Origin: Candidatus Kuenenia stuttgartensis
GTDB lineage: Bacteria; Planctomycetota; Planctomycetia; Isosphaerales; Isosphaeraceae
Direction of reading: 5' to 3'
Length of the DNA stretch: 8,663 bases
NCBI GenBank assembly: GCA_945872325.1
Contig: CAMBZY010000111.1
Span: 1 to 8,663, forward strand
The notes under the pieces are model-generated. The model was not told the DNA's origin. It searched no databases and saw nothing but the letters and a program-made list of their open reading frames with translations. Position 1 is the stretch's first letter. Each line of letters begins with the position of its first letter. Of the stretch, positions 1-6,763 are shown in pieces. Position numbers and translations under genes: made by a program.

Positions 1-60
1 TGGACCGGGCGATTTCAACAAGTTTAAGTACAGCTCTGTTAAGGAACTAGAGCTGAAGAA

Positions 61-1422
61 TCAACCCACTTTGCGGAACGAATCGTTTTCACGCTCGCGC
101 TGGTCGAACATGGTCCGAACGATTCCTCGATAGAGCGTATTGCCTTGCTCAATCGAGACATTGATCAACTCAATCGCATCCTTGAGGCTGCCCAACGTCC
201 TGGTCAGATTTTCCTGACTCTGACGGCTCGATCGCTCAAATGACTGCTGGAATTGCGAGTTCAAAGACTCCACGGCGGCCGTCGTTCGCTCCACACTCTG
301 GCGAACACTTTCCAGCACAGAATCGCCCCTGGTTTTGTGGGCAAGACCTTCCACATTCGCTTCAATTCGCTCCAGAGCCATACCCGAACGCATGCTGGCC
401 TCGGCAAGTTTGGAGAATTGCTGACCAGCAGAACCCGCTTCAGCAAGACGCTGAGTGGCTGAATCCAGTCCGCTCAGGCCGGTCGCGAGTCGATCCACAG
501 CGATTTGCAATCGTTCGGTTTGAGGGCCAAGGCCGACACCAAGGGCGCGGGCAATTTCATCGACACTCTGGAGAAGTGCGTCCCAGCGTTCTTCCTGAGC
601 CTCTTCATCTTGATTGGATTCAACGCTGATCTTCGTCGTGGAAGTGAGTGGGACAAGTGCCTGATCGACCACCCAGCGGTCAATTCGAGAAAGCAGATCC
701 TCAGCCCTGCGAAGCATGATGGTCTGGGCGAACATCAGCGTTGCACTTAAGAACAGAGCTAAAAGTGTGCTATCAAAGGCAATCTGAAGGGCAGATGTCA
801 CGCTGGTCAGGTTGTTCATGAATCCGTCGAGATCTTTCACCATTGGCAAAACTCGGCTGATATTCGCCAGGGCCTTTGAGATCCCTTCCACTGTTCCGAT
901 AAACCCAATCACAGGCAGGAGATAAAGGATATAGCGAGATAAGGCGAATCGGCCAGCTTCGTGCTCTTGATCGAGGCCCGATTGCTCGCGGTTCAGCTCC
1001 ATCACCTGTTGGAACTCGCCCAGACCAACAGATTTGGATGCGGATAAGAGTTGATCGAGGCGTCGCTCGGCAATCGACATTTCCCCGAAAGGTTTCTGCT
1101 CAAACGGTTTATCGTTACCAGAGCGATTCATCCCCACAGCTACTCTGCTGGCGTTTACCGCAAGAACCTGTGTTTTCAGTCGCTGGCCGGCTGCGATCAG
1201 ACCATGCTCTTCTTTCCAGAAGTGCAGGAGTCGTCCACCCAGTGCCGCTAAGGCCAAGATGAACAAGCTGGTTCCCGCGTATTGTTCCCAACCTCTTTCA
1301 AACATAAGGGTTGGGTTGAAGATCATCAGGCCAATGGGCAGCGACAAGGCCAGGGCCAGTGTTGCCAACGCTCCAACATAAGGCCATCGCGGTGGTTGCG
1401 GCTGAGATGAATGTGTGGCCAT
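61..1422 (-). CDS. MotA/TolQ/ExbB-family proton-channel subunit with long C-terminal helical tail
   Basis: This is a 453-residue inner-membrane protein. Hydrophobic segments lie near residues 16-35, 50-64, 162-180 and 212-235. The segment LLPVIGFIGTVEGISKAL (168-185), followed by the A-x-x-x-A-F-D-S-T-x-L-A-L helix (about 211-223), matches the MotA/TolQ/ExbB core, which forms proton-driven channels with a MotB/ExbD/TolR-type partner. Residues 280-430 look like a long amphipathic, coiled-coil-prone helical tail (repeated A/L with E/Q/R/S), which ordinary ExbB and TolQ proteins lack; the usual family length is about 210-250 residues. The ATG at 1420-1422 is preceded by AAGGA at 1436-1440 (minus sense) at a rather long spacing of 13 bases. 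No partner gene is visible, because only 60 bases remain downstream. The family call is firm. What the channel powers (transport, motility-like work or defence) cannot be told from here. Confidence 0.85.
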   Translation of the reverse strand: MATHSSQPQPPRWPYVGALATLALALSLPIGLMIFNPTLMFERGWEQYAGTSLFILALAALGGRLLHFWKEEHGLIAAGQRLKTQVLAVNASRVAVGMNRSGNDKPFEQKPFGEMSIAERRLDQLLSASKSVGLGEFQQVMELNREQSGLDQEHEAGRFALSRYILYLLPVIGFIGTVEGISKALANISRVLPMVKDLDGFMNNLTSVTSALQIAFDSTLLALFLSATLMFAQTIMLRRAEDLLSRIDRWVVDQALVPLTSTTKISVESNQDEEAQEERWDALLQSVDEIARALGVGLGPQTERLQIAVDRLATGLSGLDSATQRLAEAGSAGQQFSKLAEASMRSGMALERIEANVEGLAHKTRGDSVLESVRQSVERTTAAVESLNSQFQQSFERSSRQSQENLTRTLGSLKDAIELINVSIEQGNTLYRGIVRTMFDQRERENDSFRKVG

Positions 1423-1714
1423 GGTCTTTTTCTGATCCTTGGTGGGACTCGGGTGGACGACCTTTATCAGGGGCTAGGCCGCTTGCCCGGAAATTACCGG
1501 ATTCGATCCTTCTCTCACATCGGAATCCAATGCCTGCTCACTTCAGTAAATTGGATGGGTTGTATGGTGTATGCGGATTGTACCGAGCGGTTGGGGTGTG
1601 GAATTGGCCTGTTCGGTTTCCAGAGAATCTGATATCAATCTCTTTATGAAATGGCAGCCGAGGGGCTTGAACAGTCGGCCAAGGCCGATTTTGATCGCAA
1701 GGATGCGGTGAGCG
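1423..1714. other. Divergent intergenic region between channel subunit and LTxDQ protein
   Basis: This gap of 292 bases separates two divergently transcribed genes, so it should hold both promoters. I found no convincing -35/-10 pair for either direction. The only clear structure is a small hairpin, TCGGCC-AA-GGCCGA (1675-1688), followed by TTTT, which would lie in the leader of the rightward gene. The short open frames crossing the gap show no protein-family signal. Confidence 0.5.
1675..1688. repeat. Short GC-rich inverted repeat upstream of the LTxDQ gene
   Basis: TCGGCC (1675-1680) and GGCCGA (1683-1688) are perfect complements separated by AA and followed by TTTT. As RNA the innermost pair would open to give a four-base loop on a 5-bp stem. 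It ends 26 bases before the ATG at 1715, so it could affect leader RNA folding. It is too small to call a terminator with confidence. The core GGCC/GGCC resembles the palindromes in the 7.8-8.1 kb cluster, which may be no more than composition. Confidence 0.3.
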
Positions 1715-2368
1715 ATGATTCTTCGACGATGTTTCGCCTGGTTACCGATCGTTTTGATCTGCGCACCGCTCAAGGCTCAGACACCGGCTGAAAGGCCGCC
1801 CCTGAAAGACCCTCAGTTGACACGCACTTCGATGATCTGGCAGTTGCCGGACGATCGTATGGGCGTACGGACAGCCCCGATCCTGCTACTGAGCCGCGAT
1901 GATGTGGCTCGCGACATCGGTCTGACCAGCGATCAGCGCCAGAAAACCTGGGAAAAAATTGCGGATCTTGGCCGCCGAGCTACCGATCTCAAAGGGCGTA
2001 ACGATAAAGAAGTCAATGTCTTGCGTCGTTCAATCGATCAATCTCAGCTTGATTGGTTGCGTACAGAATTAAAGCCGGTACAGTTGGCCAGATTGACCCA
2101 GATTGACCTTCAGTGGGAAGGACCATCGGCCATCCTGAGCCGTCCGCAGGTGGCTGAAGCACTCCACCTGACCGCCGACCAGAAGTCGAAAATTCAAGCG
2201 ATTTTTAAAGATGCGCCCAAACAGTCTGCAAACATGCCACCTTCGTTGGCCAAAGTCGACCTGACAAAACGGGTCTTTCGCGAGCTGGACGAGACCCAGC
2301 AACAGTCATGGAGAGCTCTGACAGGCCCGGAATTTGGGGCCATTCCACGCACGGCTTCATCGAAGTAA
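1715..2368 (+). CDS. Exported protein with two tandem LTxDQ helical repeats (planctomycete Spy/LTxxQ-like)
   Basis: The product has 217 residues. A signal peptide is clear: positive MILRRC, a hydrophobic stretch at about 7-18, and a probable cut after LKA-Q at about residue 21. The mature protein has an internal duplication. LLSRDDVARDIGLTSDQ (58-74) and ILSRPQVAEALHLTADQ (140-156) share the pattern LSR-x-x-V-x-x-x-L/I-x-L-T-x-D-Q, and each is followed by basic helices and a second Q-containing helix; the second unit ends ALTGPEF (201-207). I recognise this layout from many planctomycete secreted proteins of unknown function. It recalls the LTxxQ motif of the Spy/CpxP periplasmic chaperones, but homology to Spy is not established. 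An in-frame TGA at 1709-1711 makes the ATG at 1715 the first possible ATG. It has AAGGA at 1699-1703 and GGTGAG just upstream. A role in the envelope is inferred. Confidence 0.8.
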   Translation: MILRRCFAWLPIVLICAPLKAQTPAERPPLKDPQLTRTSMIWQLPDDRMGVRTAPILLLSRDDVARDIGLTSDQRQKTWEKIADLGRRATDLKGRNDKEVNVLRRSIDQSQLDWLRTELKPVQLARLTQIDLQWEGPSAILSRPQVAEALHLTADQKSKIQAIFKDAPKQSANMPPSLAKVDLTKRVFRELDETQQQSWRALTGPEFGAIPRTASSK

Positions 2369-2509
2369 GTTCTACAGCCACTGGTAAAAAAGCTGGGGAC
2401 GTGTCAGACTTTTAAGAGCGAATGGTCCAGGTTTCGGATTCTGCAGCAAACCTCTCCCCCGTCAGTGTCGCCTTTGAGCAGGCTCTATGCTCACTCCGAG
2501 ATTTCCACA

Positions 2510-3070
2510 ATGGCGAGCTCTTCCTTAAAAAATCATTTTCTGGTGGCCCAAGAGGAGCTGACCGACTCGAATTTTGGCCGCTCAGTGGTCTTTATTTTTG
2601 AGCATGGTCCTGAAGGGGCTGCCGGGGTTGTGATCAACAAGCCCAGCAAGTTGACGATCGAAGAGCTCTCAGACAAAATTTACTCCAGCAAAATCGAGTG
2701 GGACAAGCCGATCCTGATCGGTGGGCCTGTCTCTGGCCCTTTACTTGTAGTGCATCAGGACCCGGACTGGGCCGACGATGAGATCAGTCAGGAAGTCTTT
2801 CGGACAGTGGACCCAGACAAGATTCGCCATATTCTGGAAAGTCAGCTGGAGCCATCAGTTCTGATCGCAAACTACGCCGGCTGGGGACCGAATCAGCTTG
2901 AATCGGAAATCGAAGAAGGTTCCTGGGCGATTCTTGAAGCCTTGCCCCGATTTGTGTTCTGGAATGAAGTCAAAGATCTCTGGGATGTCCTGATGGCCGA
3001 ATGCAATGTCCGAATCCTGAGCCGTGTCCTGAAAATTCGCCGATCGCCCAACGACCCGACAACCAATTAA
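2510..3070 (+). CDS. YqgE/AlgH family protein (DUF179)
   Basis: The product has 186 residues from the ATG at 2510, which is the normal family length. The N-terminus HFLVAQEELTDSNFGRSVVF (9-28) is followed by GAAGVVINKP (36-45), GGPV (71-74), YAGWGPNQLE (122-131) and EEGSW (135-139). These are the diagnostic blocks of YqgE/AlgH in their usual order. The family is a widespread single-domain cytoplasmic protein. AlgH was first linked to alginate regulation in Pseudomonas, but its biochemical role remains unclear, so no reaction is assigned. The frame stays open upstream to a GTG at 2465, which would add 15 residues unlike the family. I prefer 2510 although its ribosome site is weak. It follows the LTxDQ gene by 141 bases with no clear terminator between them, so read-through is possible. 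Confidence 0.92.
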   Translation: MASSSLKNHFLVAQEELTDSNFGRSVVFIFEHGPEGAAGVVINKPSKLTIEELSDKIYSSKIEWDKPILIGGPVSGPLLVVHQDPDWADDEISQEVFRTVDPDKIRHILESQLEPSVLIANYAGWGPNQLESEIEEGSWAILEALPRFVFWNEVKDLWDVLMAECNVRILSRVLKIRRSPNDPTTN

Positions 3071-3204
3071 GGTCAGATTCAAGTCAATGGGTAACATACG
3101 GCTTCTATGGAAGTTGCATCGTCAGCCCCAAAGTTTTGTCAGGCTTAACCCGCAAGATCATCAAGTTAGGCATGGATTTTTTCAACCAATGTCGATTTCG
3201 TCAC

Positions 3205-3233
3205 TTGCTGAATCGCTGGAAACGATGTTTAAT
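3205..3233 (+). promoter_or_regulatory. Candidate sigma-70-like promoter for DUF1501 gene
   Basis: TTGCTG (3205-3210) and TTTAAT (3228-3233) are separated by 17 bases, the ideal spacing. The -10 matches TATAAT at 5 of 6 positions, while the -35 shares only TTG. The AATTATATAA just downstream (3231-3240) makes this the most AT-rich spot before the gene. Transcription would start near 3240 and give a leader of about 90 bases that includes the hairpin at 3279-3303. Planctomycete promoters are poorly defined, so this is tentative. Confidence 0.35.
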
Positions 3234-3278
3234 TATATAAGGGCGTCTGCCTGAATCTCCCGCCCCTGCCCTCCTTCT

Positions 3279-3303
3279 CCAGACTGTCTTTCAGACAATC
3301 TGG
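3279..3303 (+). repeat. Leader hairpin upstream of DUF1501 gene
   Basis: CCAGACTGTCT (3279-3289) and AGACAATCTGG (3293-3303) pair over 11 positions with one C/A mismatch and a 3-base loop, TTC. No U-run follows, so it is not an intrinsic terminator. It ends 28 bases before the ATG and just before the ribosome-binding GGAG (3319-3322). It could be a leader RNA stem that affects stability or translation, or a protein-binding operator. Confidence 0.4.
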
Positions 3304-3331
3304 TTGCCCCAAGCTGCCGGAGCCTCATCCC

Positions 3332-4696
3332 ATGATTGATTTAGCACTTTCCAACTCAGGATTCCGGGGACGGCGGTTCTGCGATGGGGCATCACGTCGC
3401 CAGTTTTTACGCGTCGGTTCGTTGGCCATGGGCGGCTTGAATCTGGCCCAACTTTATCAGGCTGAAGCACTTGCAGCGAGCCGTGCTGATGGTCAGACTG
3501 CTCCCAAGCGTCATAAGTCAGTCATCATGGTCTATCTGTCGGGCGGAATGTCCCACCAGGACACGTTCGACCTTAAGCCGAATTCACCTAAAGAGATACG
3601 CGGTGAGTTCAAGCCGATTCCGACCCGAGTTCCCGGGATTGAATACGGCGAACTTTTGCCCAAGATGGCAAACATTGCCGACAAAGTCGCTGTAATCCGC
3701 AGTCTGGTCGGTTTCCGCGACGAGCATTCGAGCTGGCAGAATCTGACCGGCTTTACGATGGGCCTGGCGCAAGCCCAGGGCAAGCCACACTTTGGATCAG
3801 TAACGAATCGAGTTTTGGGCGCAGTTGATCCAGTGGTTCCACCATTTGTGGACTTGTTCCCAGTCATGCAGCACAAGCCATACAACCCTGCGGATGGAGG
3901 GTTGCTTGGAGCCACCATGCGTGGAGCCAAGATGAGTGGCGGTGATCTTGCCCTTTATCAGCAAAAAGAAGTTTCAGGCGACCGATTCAACCAGCGTACA
4001 GGCTTGCTCAATCAGTTCGATGCCATGCGTTCAGGCTGGGAATCGAACTCTTTGGAAGGTATGGACACAAACTATCGCCGTGCGATGGAAGTCCTTCATT
4101 CGTCAAAAGTTGCTGACGCTATGAACGTTGAAAAAGAAGATCCCCGAGTCAGGGACAGGTACGGCAAAGGTTCGTCCACCCACCTGGGTGACGGTGCCCC
4201 GATGTGGAATGATCAACTGCTGATCGCCAGACGACTTGTCGAGGCTGGATCACGAGTGGTCACAGTGGCTTATGGCTTCTGGGATACCCACGGCAACAAC
4301 TTCAGCCACCTCAAAACCCACATGCCACTTTTCGATACCGGTATCTCGGCACTGATTGAAGATATTCATGCCCGTGGACTGCAGGACGATGTCGCTGTAG
4401 TCGTTTGGGGCGAGTTTGGCAGATCTCCGAAAATCAACAAAGACGCTGGTCGAGATCACTGGGCACCAGTCAATTTCGCCCTGATGGCGGGTGGCGGTTT
4501 CAAAGTCGGCCAAACCATCGGCGCCAGCGACAAAAACGGTGCCTATGTCTCATCACAACCGATTCACTATCAAGATGTTCTGGCCACGGTCTATCATCAC
4601 CTTGGGATTGATCCTCACGGGTTTGTGAACGATGTCTCAAACCGACCTGTACCGATCCTGCCAAGCACGGCTCAGTTGATCCGCCAGCTTGTTTAA
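3332..4696 (+). CDS. DUF1501 family protein, Tat-exported (alkaline-phosphatase-like fold)
   Basis: The product has 454 residues. A twin-arginine signal, SRRQFLRVGSLAMGG (21-35), predicts export of the folded protein across the inner membrane. The rest matches DUF1501, a large planctomycete/verrucomicrobial family related to sulfatases and alkaline phosphatases: VIMVYLSGGMSHQDTFD (64-80, an early metal-ligand-like Asp/His block), WDTHGNNF (317-324), WGEFGRSPKI (359-368) and GRDHW (373-377). The full-length domain appears intact. The substrate is unknown; roles in polysaccharide or sulfate-ester breakdown are often proposed. GGAG at 3319-3322 lies 9 bases before the ATG. DUF1501 genes in this phylum often sit directly after a DUF1549/DUF1553 cytochrome-like gene. 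Here the upstream neighbour is YqgE/AlgH, so this copy appears to stand alone. Its stop lies 6 bases from that of the opposing gene. Confidence 0.93.
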   Translation: MIDLALSNSGFRGRRFCDGASRRQFLRVGSLAMGGLNLAQLYQAEALAASRADGQTAPKRHKSVIMVYLSGGMSHQDTFDLKPNSPKEIRGEFKPIPTRVPGIEYGELLPKMANIADKVAVIRSLVGFRDEHSSWQNLTGFTMGLAQAQGKPHFGSVTNRVLGAVDPVVPPFVDLFPVMQHKPYNPADGGLLGATMRGAKMSGGDLALYQQKEVSGDRFNQRTGLLNQFDAMRSGWESNSLEGMDTNYRRAMEVLHSSKVADAMNVEKEDPRVRDRYGKGSSTHLGDGAPMWNDQLLIARRLVEAGSRVVTVAYGFWDTHGNNFSHLKTHMPLFDTGISALIEDIHARGLQDDVAVVVWGEFGRSPKINKDAGRDHWAPVNFALMAGGGFKVGQTIGASDKNGAYVSSQPIHYQDVLATVYHHLGIDPHGFVNDVSNRPVPILPSTAQLIRQLV

Positions 4697-4702
4697 AACG
4701 GA

Positions 4703-5131
4703 TTAATCCTGCTCGACTTCTGAATCAGCAACGGAATCGTCTTCCCAGACCAGAATCTGGAGCAGGTCGTCCGTACCGATCTGGTCCATCAGGAAGTCGA
4801 TGGCTGCCGACGGTTCTCTTAACCGCTTCGGCTCGAATGCGAGCAATCCGCGCCGCTCTGCACATGGCAGACAAATTTTCTCGTCATCTCTCATGAGATG
4901 TATTTCACCATCCACAATTCTGTGGTAGTGGGTTTCCCCAGGCTGGGTCATATAACAAAATAGTCTTTCGCTACCAATCTTTAAGGTGACTCGCCAGCCA
5001 GATTCCCTTAAAAAAAGTCGCGGTGTTTTTAAAGCCGCTGGGACTGGCTTTTGGGCCTTTGACGACCTCAAAATCGGTGTAGTAAAGTCGCTTGTATCAA
5101 CTTTGGGCACTTCGGGTTCGGATTCTGACAT
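4703..5131 (-). CDS. Small hypothetical protein with acidic ends and a CxxC motif
   Basis: I do not recognise this 142-residue protein. It has no signal peptide or membrane segment and is probably cytoplasmic. The first 35 residues look disordered (S/E/P/K-rich). A compact middle with beta-strand-like stretches (38-80, including GWRVTLKIGSERLFCYM) leads to CLPC (87-90) and then a helical region. The tail (128-142) is strongly acidic. There is only one CxxC pair, so a metal site would need other ligands or a dimer. The ATG at 5129-5131 is preceded by AAGAGG (minus sense, about 10 bases), a good ribosome site, which supports a real gene. It lies 82 bases downstream of the HTTM gene on the same strand and could be co-transcribed with it. 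Its stop is 6 bases from the DUF1501 stop, with no room for a terminator between them. Confidence 0.7.
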   Translation of the reverse strand: MSESEPEVPKVDTSDFTTPILRSSKAQKPVPAALKTPRLFLRESGWRVTLKIGSERLFCYMTQPGETHYHRIVDGEIHLMRDDEKICLPCAERRGLLAFEPKRLREPSAAIDFLMDQIGTDDLLQILVWEDDSVADSEVEQD

Positions 5132-5213
5132 TTTCTACGTACCTCTTCTGGGATGTTCTTATTTTAGATCAGCTGTACCAGAAAGCCTAGAGGCACAAGG
5201 CTTCGCATGACTT

Positions 5214-6158
5214 TTATTCGCGCCGTAACACGCTCTTCAGCCAGATTCCATCGATAAACGCCAGGTTGGCTGCGATCATGACCAGGCTGAACTCCCACAA
5301 TCCGAGTGTGAGACCGATCCCCAGATGGAGTCCGATTGTGAGCATTAAAATGAGTGGTCTCCACGGTTTAGGCCAGATCAGAACCGGGTAGGCAATCTCT
5401 GTCCACACGGGAACGTGCGTGGCGAGTGCTGTCAGAAACCTGTTCCTGCCCAGCGTCTCCAGGATGGAAACTCCACGAAATTCCGTATTGGCAGCAAGAA
5501 AATAGGAGGCTGTGCCGTTCCACCAGGTTTCGCCCAAAAGTTTTGAAAGGCCAGCCGCTCCGTAAATGATGCAGAGTTGCATCTGGATCAAACGGATCGC
5601 AACAGAACTACGTAACTGACTGTTCGTGGAGGGAATAAACTCACTTCGGCGAGCCAGTCGCTGATCTATCGAAATCGATTCGCCACCGGAACCGGTCACG
5701 GCCAGATAGAGAATGAAAGTGCTCAGGACAGAGTCAAACCCGAACAGCATCATGGGCAGTCGGCGCATCGTCGAATAGACGAAAATCCATGTCAGTAAAC
5801 CAGTTACGCGGCAGTAAGCCCCGATGGTCCAGGCCAGTATCAGAATGAACCCAATTCCGTAAACCGGGCCAGTGAGTGATTGTGGGATAAAATCCCAAAG
5901 ACTCCATCCCCAAGGGATTGTACTATTTCTTAAGCCGATTGCGTCGGCCTTTGGCAACCAGCCTTCAGGGCCAAACCAGTCCGTGAAATCAAGGCCTATG
6001 ACGATCCAGTTCCAGGTCGCAAAAAGGCCAAGTATCAGTCGGATCGGGCCGAGCATGGTCCCATCGACCGGTCTTGTGATGAACAATCGCCACTCTGACC
6101 ACTGTTCGTTCAAAAATCGGCCGGGATATTGGGCGGCTTGTTGGAAGATCAGTCGCAT
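5214..6158 (-). CDS. HTTM-domain integral membrane protein (vitamin K carboxylase-like)
   Basis: This 314-residue multi-span inner-membrane protein has hydrophobic segments near 34-57, 96-115, 117-130, 140-156, 184-207, 250-263 and two more within 266-303. Motifs typical of the HTTM (horizontally transferred transmembrane) domain are present: TRPVDGTMLGPIRL (28-41), FGFDSVLSTFILYLAVTGSG (139-158) leading to SISIDQRLAR (161-170), and IIYGAAGLSKLLGETWWNG (197-215). HTTM is related to the membrane part of vitamin K-dependent gamma-glutamyl carboxylase. The long lumenal domain of true carboxylases is absent, so carboxylase activity should not be assumed. The gene overlaps the preceding membrane-anchored gene by 10 bases (AAATGCGACTGA), which suggests translational coupling. 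In planctomycetes I remember HTTM genes beside genes with a GYRFxAP motif, as here. The substrate is unknown. Confidence 0.85.
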   Translation of the reverse strand: MRLIFQQAAQYPGRFLNEQWSEWRLFITRPVDGTMLGPIRLILGLFATWNWIVIGLDFTDWFGPEGWLPKADAIGLRNSTIPWGWSLWDFIPQSLTGPVYGIGFILILAWTIGAYCRVTGLLTWIFVYSTMRRLPMMLFGFDSVLSTFILYLAVTGSGGESISIDQRLARRSEFIPSTNSQLRSSVAIRLIQMQLCIIYGAAGLSKLLGETWWNGTASYFLAANTEFRGVSILETLGRNRFLTALATHVPVWTEIAYPVLIWPKPWRPLILMLTIGLHLGIGLTLGLWEFSLVMIAANLAFIDGIWLKSVLRRE

Positions 6159-6763
6159 TTGAAGGACCCCAGTGATTCAATCGGCGTATTGAATTGTTCG
6201 GTATCAAGGTCTTTGAGTGTCAGTAACTGCCCCTGCCTCAAGGCGTTATCCAGCACAGAGGGATCAGGATGCCGGTGTACAAAAAGCTCGACGGATTCAC
6301 AACCCGGGACACTCTTCCCAATGTGTCTGGCAAAAGTCCGAGCTAGAACTGGCGAAGGGCGATGGTTTTCCGGTGCATTCAACTGACGCTCATATTCCGA
6401 CCAGAGTGAATTTGCGAGGGCTAGTTCGCGCTGGAGCCTGAGTCTGGGCCAGGTCTTGCGATCAGGAATCCGTTCTGTCTTGTACGACACCCGTCCATCT
6501 GCATCGCGAATTTTGAGTTTTGCGGTAATGATCGCCGTGGGAGCTGGCCTCGGCGCATAGAAACGGTAGCCTTGCCCCAAGTCGAAAATCTGAAAATATC
6601 CAAGAAACTTATTCGCCAGCGACTGTTCCAGAATGCTCGAAGGTTGGGCCGCTAATGCACCTATAAGAACGATCGCGATGTGAATCCCGACCAGGCCGGC
6701 GACAATCGAATGCTTCGTTTGATTGAGTTTCAACTGGTTGTCAGTGCTTTGGTTAGGAGTCAT
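6149..6763 (-). CDS. Membrane-anchored HTTM partner protein (GYRFYAP family)
   Basis: The product has 204 residues with one membrane span at about 18-39 near the N-terminus. The conserved-looking block GQGYRFYAPRPAPTAIITAKL (63-83) is followed by DRKTWPRLRLQRE (101-113) and a helical C-terminal half ending in Cys-Asp. I recall proteins with the same GYRF-x-AP-x-P and WPRL blocks beside HTTM genes in other planctomycetes; their function is unknown. The frame is open up to an ATG at 6835, but that start has no ribosome site and adds 24 unremarkable residues. The ATG at 6761-6763 has GAGAGG (minus sense) about 9 bases upstream and is preferred. The 3' end overlaps the HTTM start by 10 bases. A membrane complex with the HTTM protein is inferred. 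The bulk probably faces the periplasm, but the topology is uncertain. Confidence 0.75.
   Translation of the reverse strand: MTPNQSTDNQLKLNQTKHSIVAGLVGIHIAIVLIGALAAQPSSILEQSLANKFLGYFQIFDLGQGYRFYAPRPAPTAIITAKLKIRDADGRVSYKTERIPDRKTWPRLRLQRELALANSLWSEYERQLNAPENHRPSPVLARTFARHIGKSVPGCESVELFVHRHPDPSVLDNALRQGQLLTLKDLDTEQFNTPIESLGSFKCD

Larger units (their letters stand above)
3071..3331. other. Intergenic region with promoter-like sequence and leader hairpin of DUF1501
   Basis: These 261 bases lie between the YqgE/AlgH and DUF1501 genes. An AT-rich block near 3228-3240 gives a promoter-like sequence, and a hairpin lies at 3279-3303; both are entered separately. I see no terminator for the upstream gene and no credible small gene. 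Confidence 0.5.

Noticed and set aside
2..133. Plus-strand frame open from the left edge, which could be the end of an incoming gene
   Set aside because: Its last 70 bases lie antisense to the well-supported channel gene and it carries no recognisable motif. The first 60 bases alone are too short to judge in any frame.
61..1422. Calling the channel subunit ZorA of a Zorya defence system
   Set aside because: The tail is shorter than I expect for ZorA, no ZorB or other Zorya gene is visible, and similar channels occur outside defence systems.
2465..2509. GTG at 2465 as the start of the YqgE/AlgH gene
   Set aside because: The extra 15 residues do not resemble the family N-terminus, and the ATG at 2510 gives the usual length.
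3001..3240. Plus-strand frame overlapping the end of YqgE/AlgH and the following gap
   Set aside because: It starts inside the real gene in another frame, has no ribosome site and shows no conserved pattern.
5183..5203. AAGCCT/AGGCTT hairpin between the HTTM gene and the 142-residue gene as a terminator
   Set aside because: The stem is only 6 bp with a 9-base loop and no T-run in either direction.
5214..6158. Naming the HTTM protein a vitamin K-dependent gamma-carboxylase
   Set aside because: Only the membrane domain is present at 314 residues; the large lumenal domain of true carboxylases is missing.
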